Assembly (NCBI GenBank): GCA_037176725.1
Contig: JAZBRS010000014.1
Span: forward strand, 73,762,501-73,826,500
Source: Posidonia oceanica
Lineage: Eukaryota > Streptophyta > Magnoliopsida > Alismatales > Posidoniaceae
DNA: 64,000 nucleotides
Direction of reading: 5' to 3'
Position 1 is the stretch's first letter, and the number at the start of each line of letters is the position of its first letter. Positions 45,801-57,800 of this stretch are shown here, in pieces. Under the pieces are notes generated by a model that had not been told where the DNA came from, did not search any database, and saw only the letters and a program-made list of their open reading frames with translations. The position numbers and the translations under genes are program-made.

Positions 45801-48800
45801 ACACAAACTACCTTCTGTGGTCCCAAAACTTTGAAACATTCTGTCTTGCACATTGGAAATTGAAGCATCTTACACAGCCTCCTCCGAATAGTAAAGATGT
45901 TGCATATGAAGATTGGTGTGCGGATGATGCAGCCATTGTGACATGGCTTGGGAACAGTATGGAGCAGCAAATTGCACGTGGCATCATGTTACTGAGGCCA
46001 ACCAAGAAGATCTGTGATACATGTCGACTCACATATGGTTATGAGAAAAATATCTCCCGAGTTTTCGAGGTATATGAGCAGTTGTTCACCATTCGTTAAG
46101 GTGAACGTTTAGTATAGGAACACTTTACTCATTTACGTGCCTTACTTGATGAGCTGGAGATGTATCAACCTCTTACGGGCGATGTCAGTCAGATGAAGAG
46201 GTATCGGGAAGAGCTTGCAGTGTCTGTCTACCTCTTTAGCCTAAATTCAGATCTCAGTTCACAGATTCGCAAATAGATTTTCGGTGCAGACAGTCTTTCA
46301 GATCTACACACGGTTTTCTCCAAGTTGTTACGGGTTTCTATAGGACTTTCTACTTCCACTTTTACTTCTACTTCAGAATTATCTGCGATGGCTGCTACTA
46401 GGGGACGTGGCCGTGGAGGTTCCCGTGGAGATGGATGAGACCGTTCTGATAGTGGTGTACGTTCCAAGTGTACACATTGTGGCAGACTAGGACATCGAGT
46501 TGACCGATGTTGGGATCTGATTGGCAGACCACAGACAGCGCATGTTACTACAAAGTCTCTACTGTTGTTTCGACCAATGATGATCAGACTTTTACTGTTT
46601 CTCAGGCTGACTATGAGTGGCTCCTACAGCTAAAGGTCACTGATTCCGCTGTCATTGCAACGCAAGTAACCTTTTCAGATACTAGTGCTTTCCTTGCATC
46701 CAGGCAGTCTTCCTGGATTATTGATTCCGGTGCCTCCTTACACACGTCAGGTAAAAAAGTCTGTTTACTAGTTTATCTCAATTTTTTGATATTCGGTCAG
46801 TGGCAATTGCTGATGGTCGATCTTGTCCTGTCTCTGGTGAAGGAGTTGTGCAAGTCTCTTCACAATTACCTCTTGAACATGTTCTTTTTGTGCCTGATTT
46901 CCTGTTAATCTGCTTTCAATCAGTGCCATTACTAAACAATTATGTTGTTTTGTTACGTTTTTTCCTTTTCATTGTACCTTTCAGCATTTGTAGACGGGGA
47001 GGAGGATTGGTTTGGACCGTGAACGAGGACAGAGTGTGTACCAGCTAGTTCCTGATGATATACCTTGAGGATTAGCATCTGTGGCATCTACATCTGAGTC
47101 TTCTACCATTTGACACTACTGGTTAGATCATCTGACTCATCAGAAGTTACAGCAGGCTTTACCATGGTGTTATGTGTCCCAGTTTGATTGTGAGTCGTGT
47201 CAGTTAGGTAAGCACCATCGTGCTTCCTTTAAAAACTTGCGTCTTGTATCGAGTCTTAGTTTATTTGAGTTAGTTCATTGTGATATTTGAATCCAGTCAA
47301 AGTTCCATCAGTGTCTGGTCATAGATATTACATAGCTTTTATTGATGATTTCTCGAGAGCATCTTGGATCTATTTGTTTAAAGACTGTGGTCATATTTAT
47401 GATGTACTTAAAATTTTTCTTTCAGAAATAAAAAATCAGTTTGATATTACTCTAAAGTTTTTGCATACTGATAATGCTCTTGAGTTTGTCCAAACAAAAA
47501 TTACATCTTTTTGTGCTTCATTAGGCATTATACATTAGACTTCATGTCCTCACACTTCACAACAAAATGGGGTCGCAGAGCGTAAGCATAGACATATCTT
47601 AGATGTTACTTGTACTATCATGTCACATATGCATGTCCTAAAATATTTGTGGTTTGATGCTGTTCTTACAGCCATATACCTTATAAATAGGATGCCTTCT
47701 GGTTCTCTAGGGGGTGAGGTTCCTATCCGTCGTCTTAAGCCTAACACATGTTTGTTCTGTGTTACTCTTTGGGTTTTTGGCTGTGTGGCTTTTGTTCAGG
47801 ATCTATCCTCTGGTCTAGACAAGTTGTCTCCTAGGTCCATAAAATGCATCTTTGTGGGGTATTCTAGAATTCAGAAAGGTTATCGATGTTTTCATCCTCC
47901 TACTCGGTAGTATTTTGTCTCGGTTGATGTTACTTTTTTTGAGTTTATGCATTACTCTGATGTGTCTTCAACTCCATCTATGGTTGAGCGTTAGGATGTC
48001 ATATCTCCAGAAATTTCCACTGTGCATCCATAGGTTTTGCAGGCAGATCGTCCTTTGCAGGTATATCGCCGTCGTCAGAGCACACTAGCACCTCTTCCGA
48101 CCGAATCACACTCTGCAGCTGCAAATCCGCCCCTCAGCCCCTCAGACATTCCTATTACCCTTCGAAAAGGCAGTCGTTCTTCCACTGTTCATCCAATCTT
48201 CTATTTTGTGTCTTATGCCTTTCTTCATCCTCGATTCTACAGTTTTGCATTGTCTCTTTCTTCATAGTTCATTCCCAGGAATCATTAGGAGGTACTGTCC
48301 CTTCCTCACTGGAAGGCTGCAATGGATGAGGAATTTGCTGCATTGACCACTCGTGGTACTTGGGAGTTAGTTACCCGCACTGTTGGGGCTACAGTAGTCA
48401 CCTGTAAATGGGTATATACGATCAAGTATAAGGCGGATGGCAGCATTGACAGATACAAGGCCCGACTGGTTGCTCGAGGCTTCACTCAGACATATGGTAT
48501 TGACTATGCAAAGACTTTTTCTCCTGTCACGTGTCTGAATTCTATCAGGATTATTCTGTCTATAGCTATCAACAACTCTTGGGAGTTATGCCAGTTGGAT
48601 GTCAAGAATGCCTTCTTATATGGAAATCTGACAGAGTCTGTGTTTATGAAGCAGCCTCCGGGTTATGTTGCTCAGGGGGAGGATTGTGTGAGGATCGTGT
48701 GTGCAGACTAAATAAGGCGATTTATGGACTCAAACAGAGTCCACGGGCATGGTTTGAGAAATTCAGTCAAGTGGTTCTAGCTGGTGGGTTCCAGAAGTGT

Positions 48801-51800
48801 GTCGTTGATCATTCAGTTTTCTACAGAAAGACTGCTAGTGCCTGTGTTATTCTGACAGTATATGTGAATGATATATTGGTGACAGGCAGTGATGTGAAGG
48901 GCATTGTAGAGATCAAACAACATCTTCACACTCATTTTGTCACAAAGGATATAGGGAAGCCATGTTATTTCCTTGGGATTGAGTTTGCCTATGCAAATGG
49001 AAGAATGGCATTATCATAGAGAACATATGTCTTAGATCTCCTACAAGAAACAAGCTTTCTAGGATGCAAACCAGAGAGCACACCTATCGAGCAGACACCT
49101 GCGTTCTGGGATACCAGCTCGGACTTGTTAGAGGATCCTAGTCAGTACAGACGATTGATTGGGAAACTCATCTATCTGACAGTGACTCGACCTCGACGTG
49201 ATATCTCATATGCAGTCAATCTTCTCAATCAGTTTATGCATAAGTCCAGGAGAGTACACTGGACTGGAACCCTTCGTGTCCTGTCTTATGTTAAAGGTGC
49301 TCTAGGGAAAGGTCTAGTCTACAGGAGGAATGGTCACACAAAGATCACGGCTTATTTAGACTTAGGATATGCAGGAGATCGTGGGGATAGAAAATCCACA
49401 TCTGGCTTCTGTACTTATGTAGGAGGTAATCTTGTCACCTGGTGAAATAAGAAGCAGAATGTGGTGTCAAGGTCCAATGTAGTGGTAGAGTATAGGTCCA
49501 TGGCGTAGATAGTTTGTGAGATGATATGGATCAAGTCACTCCTGGAGCAGCTTGGTTTCGGTGTTGAGCTTTTCATGTCCATGTGGTGTGATAACCAAGT
49601 TACTATATTCATTGCAAACAATCCCACATTCCATGAGCACACGAAGCACATTAAGATTGACTATCACTACGTGAGAGATCTTGTGATGAAGGGGGTTATT
49701 TCTACACATTATACTCAATCTTCAGAGCAGTTGGCAAATATCTTCATCAAAGGCTTAAGTGTTGGTGTTTTCAGTCTTTCTGTATCAAACTGGACATGAT
49801 TGATATGTATGCTCCAACTTGAGGGAGAGTATTAGAGATCATGAATATATGGGTGTAGTTAGTTTATATGGGTAAACGAGTTATTGGATATCCGGTCAAG
49901 TCTAGGGTATCTAATATACTCTATATATATGTAGCTACACAAGATCAATAGAAATATACTCTTTTATCTGGCTATTCTCTATCTTTTACATATACTATAC
50001 AAAGTTGCTACTCATATCTCCTAATAGATAAGGTTTGAGCATTTTGATGCCTACTATTCATGCACACTAGCAGCCTTTTATTGCATATAAGCTTGAGAAC
50101 TAAATTTATCAATAAACTTACATGTTGATTTCAATTTAATTCGGTAGAGTTTGTTGCATTTAAATGAATGTTAGTAGTTAAAAATGTATATGAGTGAGGT
50201 GCCTATTATGATCATTTTGTGTAGAAGTCTCTTTTATGTAACATTATAGGTGTCTCATCTATATTAAATTGTAACTACAAGTGCCGATTTTAAATGCAAC
50301 AAAATGCATAGGGTTATATAACACTTTGACAAACTATAGCCCGCAAGAGTAGCTTACACAGGACATCGGTGAATTGTTGACTTAATTGCATCAAAGGAGA
50401 AGATTCCCTTATAAGCTTACCTAGAAGCTAGGGTATCAATGAACTTCTTGGGGCTGCTAGGAGAAGATAATTTCTGCTGTCGTTGTATCTGACTTGATGA
50501 AAGCAAATATACGAGATCATTCCTTATTTCATTACTGCTAAAACTTGAAAGGTGATGTTATTTTGACCAGGTCTCCATTAAAGGCCAAACTCTATATAGG
50601 TTAGTGGTTACGGCAGTGTTATGTATGTTAAATATGCCTTCTATATTTCAGGCTATTGGAGCTGAATATGGTGAAGGTTTTGAGACATTTAGAATGGACG
50701 GCCCCTTGAAGATGGATGTGGTCAGCACTTCTTGCCTTTTTTGACATTTAGAACTAGCATTCTTGTTGGCGAATGTATAATGGGTATATTACCGCTAAAA
50801 ATGCCCTATATTACTTCTTTCAGGATTTTTTGAATGATAAGTTGCAGGAGTGTTTTCTTCAAAGAATACGGCATGCAATGAAGCCGGATGAGGCTTTCGG
50901 TCTTATATTCTCATGGGACAATGTTGTGGTAATTAATATGTTCTTTGGCTAGAAAGCTCCTTGTTTTATAAGTTATTGAGTCAATTGGTAATGCTTGCTG
51001 TTTAGATTTGTTATTTTGAAATGTGGATACATGAATACAATGTTCGAAATGCTTTGTAAAATTCAATTTGGTTATGAAACAAAATGTCGTATAGAAAACA
51101 TAAAGTTATTCTGTACATAGTCAGTTGTTTTTAAGCTGGTCCTTATTTGATAGCATTCCACAATCCTCAGACGCTATCTGGGGATAGAAACAGTCACAGT
51201 CATTTGATCACGCAATAAGAGAATGGCATAACTCTATTTGTCAATCTGTGATTTTTCCATAGAAAATTTATATTGATGTTTTCCTTAAAATTTGAAAACA
51301 ATCACCAAATACCTTCATATTTATATATCCAATGGTTGTTTGTCATTGTTTATAAATATTCTATATGATTAGTATGGTATGTTTTTTGTTAAATTAGGCT
51401 GATACTCGATCTTTAAAGCTGGATGCTTGGAAACAACTTGCCACTGAAGAAGGTACAAGTGTTCTTTTCCCAATGCTGATGATGTTTCGAAAATGATAAT
51501 ATGCAATTAGCATTTCTAGGATAGATTGGTGTATCTTCTTTGCTCTTTGACCCAACCATGTCTCCCCTCTGCCTGTTTAATTCTTTTTTATGAAAAGGTG
51601 GGATGCATCCCTTTTATATTTGCATGTTTAATCCTGACACAAGTGTTCTACTAAATGTTGATTTCAAGAAGATTTTTGGGTCGTCCTTGTTATCCTGACC
51701 TCAAGTATACTATTCAAGACATACTCTTAGCCTCAGCTTGGATTGAGGATAAGTTTTGGGAGATGGTTAACCTCATTTTGGAGTTAAGCACATTAATTTT

Positions 51801-54800
51801 AAATTTTGTTTGGGTTCATCAACAACAGTTTGGGCTTAATTCCAAGGAATAAGTTGTTTTCTTGTTTGGTTAAATAAGGATAATAAACTAAGAAAAAAAC
51901 AATAATTTTATCTAATATATTTGAAATTCAAAATCTTTTGGATGATTGAAACATGCTTTATGGGAGGGGCGATGAGAGAGAGTGAGAGAATAGGAAATGA
52001 AAATATATTTTTTCATGGTGTGTGAGAGAGAAATATTTTCTCCTAAAAACAAGAAATGATAACTTAATGTCACGTCCTAAGAGCCACACAGATTAGCAAA
52101 AGCAATAAGAGATTTCGTGTGAGTAAGGACATTACAAACAGTTAAAAGGTAAACACAATGATTTATTTCATAGCTTAAAATAGACTTAACATTGTTTGAA
52201 CAAGTAACTTAGAGTTCAAATTAGACAAATTAGATACTACAACTCTTCTGGGTCCCATGTGTACAAGTGAGCCAACAATAAACAACACCATGCACGACTT
52301 AAAGTAAAGCAACTCCCCTAGGACTCATGGGTACCTATAGTTAACAACATTACAACTGAGTTTGTAAAGAACTGCTAACTCAAACATAATCTAATAAACT
52401 AATAAAACAAAAGACAGTTAAGATTAAGTGTGGATGAATCTTATTCTACCCTCCCATTGGAATAACATTTTCTGGGTTAACCCCATCAATTCTGGGATAG
52501 TTATCCCAACTTAACCCAGAATAAATAAACTCTCCCAGATTAATCTAACTTACCCTATTCTAAATGAGGGCTTTGCTTCTTTCTTACAAGAGTTGTATGT
52601 CTCTCTTTTAATAAACATTATCATCATGTTAACTATGTTAAGATGGAAAGAGAATCACATATTATTCATAACAAAAGATTGTATCCTATATATAAGAGAA
52701 CACATACTTAACCTATAAGGAACCTAATAAATGAATAACAAAAAGATTTATTTACTCTAACACTCTTCCTTAAGCTTGAGCATCTAACATGCACAACTTG
52801 TTACATAATGATTCTTTGTGTTATTGATAAAGAACTACATAACTTGAAAAGAATAAAAGTAGTAATAGTAGTAGTAGATGCTGTAGCAGTAGTAGTAGTA
52901 ATAGGCAGACAGACAACAATCATAGCCACTTACGTTGGCCATAAGGTAGTTACACAAGGTAAGTAGGAAACAGCAGTAGTTAATCACGTTGACCATAAGG
53001 CAGTAACACAAAGTAGGTAGGCAAAAAATAATAGTATTCAGACTGATTTTCAGGCACACACAGGACTGATTTTCACAAAATCAGTACAAAAACTGGAGGA
53101 CAGCACGTGTCCAAGGCACAACTGCGAAGAAACGGGCACACCGAGGGCACAAACACAGTTCTAGACCTGTCCACACACCAAACAGGAGAGTCGTAGCAAA
53201 ACACGGCTCAAATGAACTAGATTTATAGACAAATGGCAACAAATCAGCACAATCAACCTTCTAAACACACCATCACGATACGGGAGCACAAGAGAAATGT
53301 AGATAACATATGTCCATGCACAATTAGAGGTAGGCAAGTAGTAGCCAATAAGGCAAGTAAGTAGTAGTAAATAAGGAAAGTTTTGGATTTTCTTAAATCC
53401 TAATCCAATCTCCGTAGCAGTAGTAGCAGACGTCAATGGGTTGATCAAGGAAGAAGACTAGACATTCTCAACATAGCAAACGGGAAGCAACGACACATGG
53501 TGGGAACCAACCAACATAAATTACCCTCTCTCTTTCTCTCTGGTTCTTCCACCCCCACCACACCACAAAGACCAGCACCTCCGCTGCAATCTGCTCTCTC
53601 TCCTCCATTTCTCCTCCCCTTGAACAAACACTTCCCCCTTTTTCCTCCTTTCTTTCTCCGACACACATCACGGGACTAGATCAGGAGCGCCCAGCATCTA
53701 AGCGTGGACCAGAACATGGATCCTCCCCTGCTGTAGGCCCCTTCGATGATCATGATGTTCCTGAGGGCGACAATGGAGGAGGGCGTGAACATGAAGCGTT
53801 CCTTGACGTCGCGGTCGGTGAGCAGGTGCATCATGTGCTGGCGGGTCAGTGGGCCATGGAACCACCACTTGATGTCTTGGTCAGCAGACGGTGCACCGTT
53901 TCCATGACCTGCACGTTCAGGGCGTGGACCACCAACTTGTTCTGCTCCTTTGGCTCTAGATCTAGTAGGGTTGCCTTTAGGTTATCCAGCTCTGCTGAGA
54001 AAGCCTCTGTGAGAAGGCTCCACAACAAACAGGATCTGTTGACTATGACGATGGCGACTGTGTTAGTGTGATGGGTTGCACAGGGACAATCGGTAGATGC
54101 TGGAGGAAGTCGAACACAGCCAAGTAGTGATGGAAAGCTGTGGACGATCGGGAGTGAGGAGGCGGCAATTGTAGCGGCCATGGGCAGGGGTTGCGAACGC
54201 TACAACAATGGACAGACTTTCTGGAAGAGAAGATAGTACGAACTTTTTTGTGGGTCCGTCGTCGTCGACCACGGCCACCGACGATGGCGTAGTAGTTTGA
54301 TGGTTAGGGTTTTCTCTTCTTCGAAACCTTTGCTTTGATACCATGTTAAGATGGAAAGAGAATCATATATTATTCATAACAAAGGATTACAATCTCCTAT
54401 ATATAAGAGAACACATACTTAACCTATAAAAAATCTAATAAATCGATAACACAAAGATCCATATAAAAATTCATTTACTCTAACAAACTAAATTGTGAGG
54501 AGAGACTTTGTAGATATGGGACAGTAAAAGGAGGTAAAGATGTTGAAAGTTTCAAGATATAGAAAGTAGAGACTTGAGAATGGAACAGGGAAATCTTGGT
54601 CAAAGGGAAAGAAAGCATTTATCACTAAATATGGGACACTAACAGCAGGTCTGCTGGTAAAGATGCCGTAAAGGGTTAAGTTTGGTAAGGATGTCTCAGA
54701 ATTTGTTTTTAGAGTTTCCAAGCCATCTCAAAAAGAAGGCCGCAGATTGTAGCCAGGAATTTTCTCTTGATGCCCCTAGGATGGAGATTTACAGAATTAT

Positions 54801-57800
54801 CAATGAAATGGGAATTCCTGAAAATGTGGAAACTACGAGTACAATATCTTAAGAAAACTTACTTTTTGGACCTTGTTATTTGTTTTATCTGTGGTTTTCA
54901 CAAAAAATCTTAAGGGACCATTGCGAAAATACATTTGTTTACTATAGATTTACAAAGGTTTGTAGGGGTCATGATCCCCCTTAGCCTCAATGCGGCTCTG
55001 TCCCTGTCCATGGAATCACTTTTTAAGTGCATTTAGAATCAGTTTTTCCCACTCAAAATAAGGGGCCCTAAAAATAGTTGCTGACAATTGTTTGGAATAA
55101 TGGTAAATTTATCTAGTTCTTTATTTCATCTTTCCTTGATATCGCCCTGTGGTTAAAATTTGTCAAATTTAGGCTAATTTAAGACAAATAATCAATTTAG
55201 TGAGCTTGGCTTTTATTTCTGTGCTTGTATTACTGAATTTTTATTGAGTTTCAAGTTACTTACTATAGTTCCTGTCTGCTGCATGAGAGCAATGCATTAT
55301 TGCTTGGGCTGTTACTATTGTCATCATAAAAAAATTTGACATAAAAGTTCTAACTTGTATCTAAGCTTTAAGCATTTGTGATTAAAGTTCTAATTTATTT
55401 CATCCTAGAAGTAACAAAAAGTTCTACTTATGTTTCAGCTTACACCTATGTATTTATTTTATGATTTTTGCAGGAAGGGATATGCCAACCGAAAGTCATG
55501 TGCAAAGAACTATGCTTTATGCCACAGCCGATTATGTCTTACAGAAGGTAGAAGAACACATTCCATTTGGCTTGTAGAATTCTTGACTCTTCCCTGAATC
55601 ATTTAGTGCTCATTGTATTATCTGGTTCAAAATTTTCTCAAATATCAGTTATATCAGTAGATACCGTTCAGTGTTTGTAGCTTTTTAAATTGTGTGGGTA
55701 AGTTGTTTCATATGTATATGGCACAACTTATGGTACAAAGGTCCAATAGTGTTATTTTTCTTATAAATACTCTATTGTCCACTATTGAATTTTTTCTAGT
55801 TGTTTTGTTTGTAAGATTTTTGTAATGCATTCACCATTTTACCTCAATTCATTGGAGGTGATGTAGTTATATCTCAGTAACATAATGAATTAATAGCAAA
55901 TATACTCTTATAAATATGATATAAATAAATAAAAATATGCTCAGAATATTCATTTTTTAGGTACCATGAAGTATTATGCTTATATATGTAATATACATGG
56001 AAATATTGTGTTTATTTATAAAAATATACCACACTTATAGAGAAATTCAAGCTCAGAATTATTAAACATTTGCTAATTCAAAAGTCATATTGTCAAATTG
56101 TTAATTGTTATTGCAATGTTAAAAAAATCAAATCCTTAATTCTCCCACATTATGTGTGTGGTGGGGGAGAGGGAGATATATATGGATTTTCTTGCAATAG
56201 TGAAGTTGGATTTTGATGTCCGACATTTTTTTTGTGGAATTTCATAAACATTGCTATAACCACAAGTCTAGGATTTTGGAATTCCCTCGAATCTATCCTA
56301 TACTCTAAGCACACATTACTTACTATTATTGATAAAGTCCTAGTATTTTTACTAAAATTCCATCTAATCGCTTAAATTAAAGAACCTCTTAGATATGAAG
56401 AATCTTGTTCTTATGCCCCGTTTGGATATGATTCTGGGAGTGTAGATTGTCCCAGAATTGGATAATGGTTATAATCGTAGACAAAAGTATGTTGACATGA
56501 TAGATTCTTCGTAGAATCCAAGGCAAGTGGGATATGCATTTGTAAGTGTTTTTCATATTATGGGAGAATCCAATTTTTGGACGATTATAGGAGAATCCAA
56601 TATATCTCTCTGTAAACTTCACTTATTACCCTTTACTTTTTCTATTTTTATTGTCGCATTTTTATGGTATTGTCGTCCAACACCCATCACCGTCAACCCT
56701 CATTACTAGACCCAGTGGGAGAATACATCATATTAGGATGAATTCTTTGCATTACTGTGAATACATCATGTTACAGGTATATTCCAGTATTATTATACTA
56801 TTTGCACGTATATTATTGTTATCAATTAATGAGAGGATTTTGTGATCATTCAAAGTAAATTTAAATTCATAGGGGTAAATATATCATTTTGAACAGCAAA
56901 AGTAATGTTAAAATCTACATTCAAATTAGATGTAACATTCTCCAGATTTTACACATAATTTAACAACTATTCCACCTCGACTTGCGTATATAGAATAAAA
57001 AATGTACATCTAAAATCTATTCTAAAATTGTATCCAAACGATGCCTTAGAATTAATAAGATTTGTTAATTAGGAGCACTCTCTTATCTTGAACTTCATTT
57101 TTGTTTTTGAACTTATATTCATCATATAAAATCTTCAATACTATATGGTCCATCTATTTATTTAACTATAGTTTCTTCTTCTCTTCACCCTATTCTCACA
57201 GATGGATAAACAACTCTTGACAGTCGTCTTTATGTTTGTTGTTGTGCAGTAATGCCTACATTGTATGATCATTTCCTATCATTGCTTCTATAATCTGTAT
57301 TTATTTCGATTTATTTTCTTATTAATGTAAACAAAGAAAACCACAACATTGGCCAAGCAATGATGGTTGCGCTGAAAATTTGTTGTGGTGTTCATAAATT
57401 GTCAAGGTTTGAAGGCAAACCAATATATTTATTTTTTGAATTGGATGCTGAATTGCATTTTTTTTTAATGTATACTCTATCTATCTATTCTTCCACTAGA
57501 TTTTAATTGCCACACCCTGAATGTAAGTGGGTACTCTCTCTTTTCTTAACTTGGTATGTCTCACATCAATGCTTTTCTTCTTCCTTTTTTTTAATGTGAC
57601 TTTGTTGTGTTTGATTAACTTGATGTTATGGGTGCTTCTGAATTTTTTTTTGGAATTTTTAGGTTTTGTTTTGGGAGAGTGGAGAAGTTGAGTTGGAAAG
57701 ATTAAAGTCACGCTTATTACAGTTATATTATGAGAATGTCCTAAAAGTAAGATCCATTGTCCATTCATTTCATCTTCGATTTTTTAATCCATATATTATA

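Larger units (their letters stand above)
42834..49990 (+). mobile_element. Ty1/copia retrotransposon, full length but rearranged
   Basis: The element is bounded by the 5-bp target duplication TATAC (42829-42833 and 49991-49995). The left LTR starts TGTTAGAGATCATG at 42834. The right LTR is 161 bp (49830-49990, starting TATTAGAGATC). The left LTR is interrupted twice: by a nested solo LTR at 42929-43274 and by a 1.8-kb mosaic of pol fragments at 43329-45124. Its end (TATCTTCTACA, to 45135) is followed by a degenerate tRNA-Met primer site, TGGTACTAGAG. Leader, gag, protease, integrase, RT and RNase H follow, all with stops or frameshifts. A purine tract, TTGAGGGAGAG, lies at 49819-49829. Clade within copia was not determined. 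Confidence 0.9.
40197..50651. other. Intron 2 of the phosphatase gene (10.5 kb, filled with retroelements)
   Basis: In order it holds a 111-bp tandem duplication (40578-40798), AT-rich sequence, a probable solo LTR (about 41816-42566), and a full-length copia element with nested insertions (42834-49990). The remainder, 49996-50651, shows nothing that I recognise. Confidence 0.75.
52636..54485 (-). mobile_element. Non-autonomous LTR retrotransposon with foreign cargo
   Basis: The element is 1,850 bp and lies in minus orientation. Its LTRs are 52636-52762 (127 bp) and 54344-54485 (142 bp), each TGTTAGAGTAAAT...CATCTTAACA on the minus strand. The target duplication is AACTA (52631-52635 and 54486-54490). 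Directly inside the 5' LTR is TGGTATCAAAGC, a tRNA-Met primer site. A purine tract, CTTAAGGAAGAG, precedes the other LTR. The internal 1.6 kb has no gag or pol. It holds a GC-richer stretch (about 53690-54330) with frames of 111 and 93 codons that I do not recognise. Confidence 0.9.
51453..55473. other. Intron 5 of the phosphatase gene
   Basis: A 4-kb intron. It contains AT-rich sequence, an AGT triplet run (about 52855-52915), and the non-autonomous LTR element (52636-54485). An exon-like frame lies near 54725-54852. Nothing was recognised in 51453-52630. Confidence 0.7.

Noticed and set aside
53497..53679. A Pro/Ser-rich 60-codon plus-strand frame in the small LTR element
   Set aside because: It is CT-rich low-complexity sequence on the strand opposite to the element's polarity.
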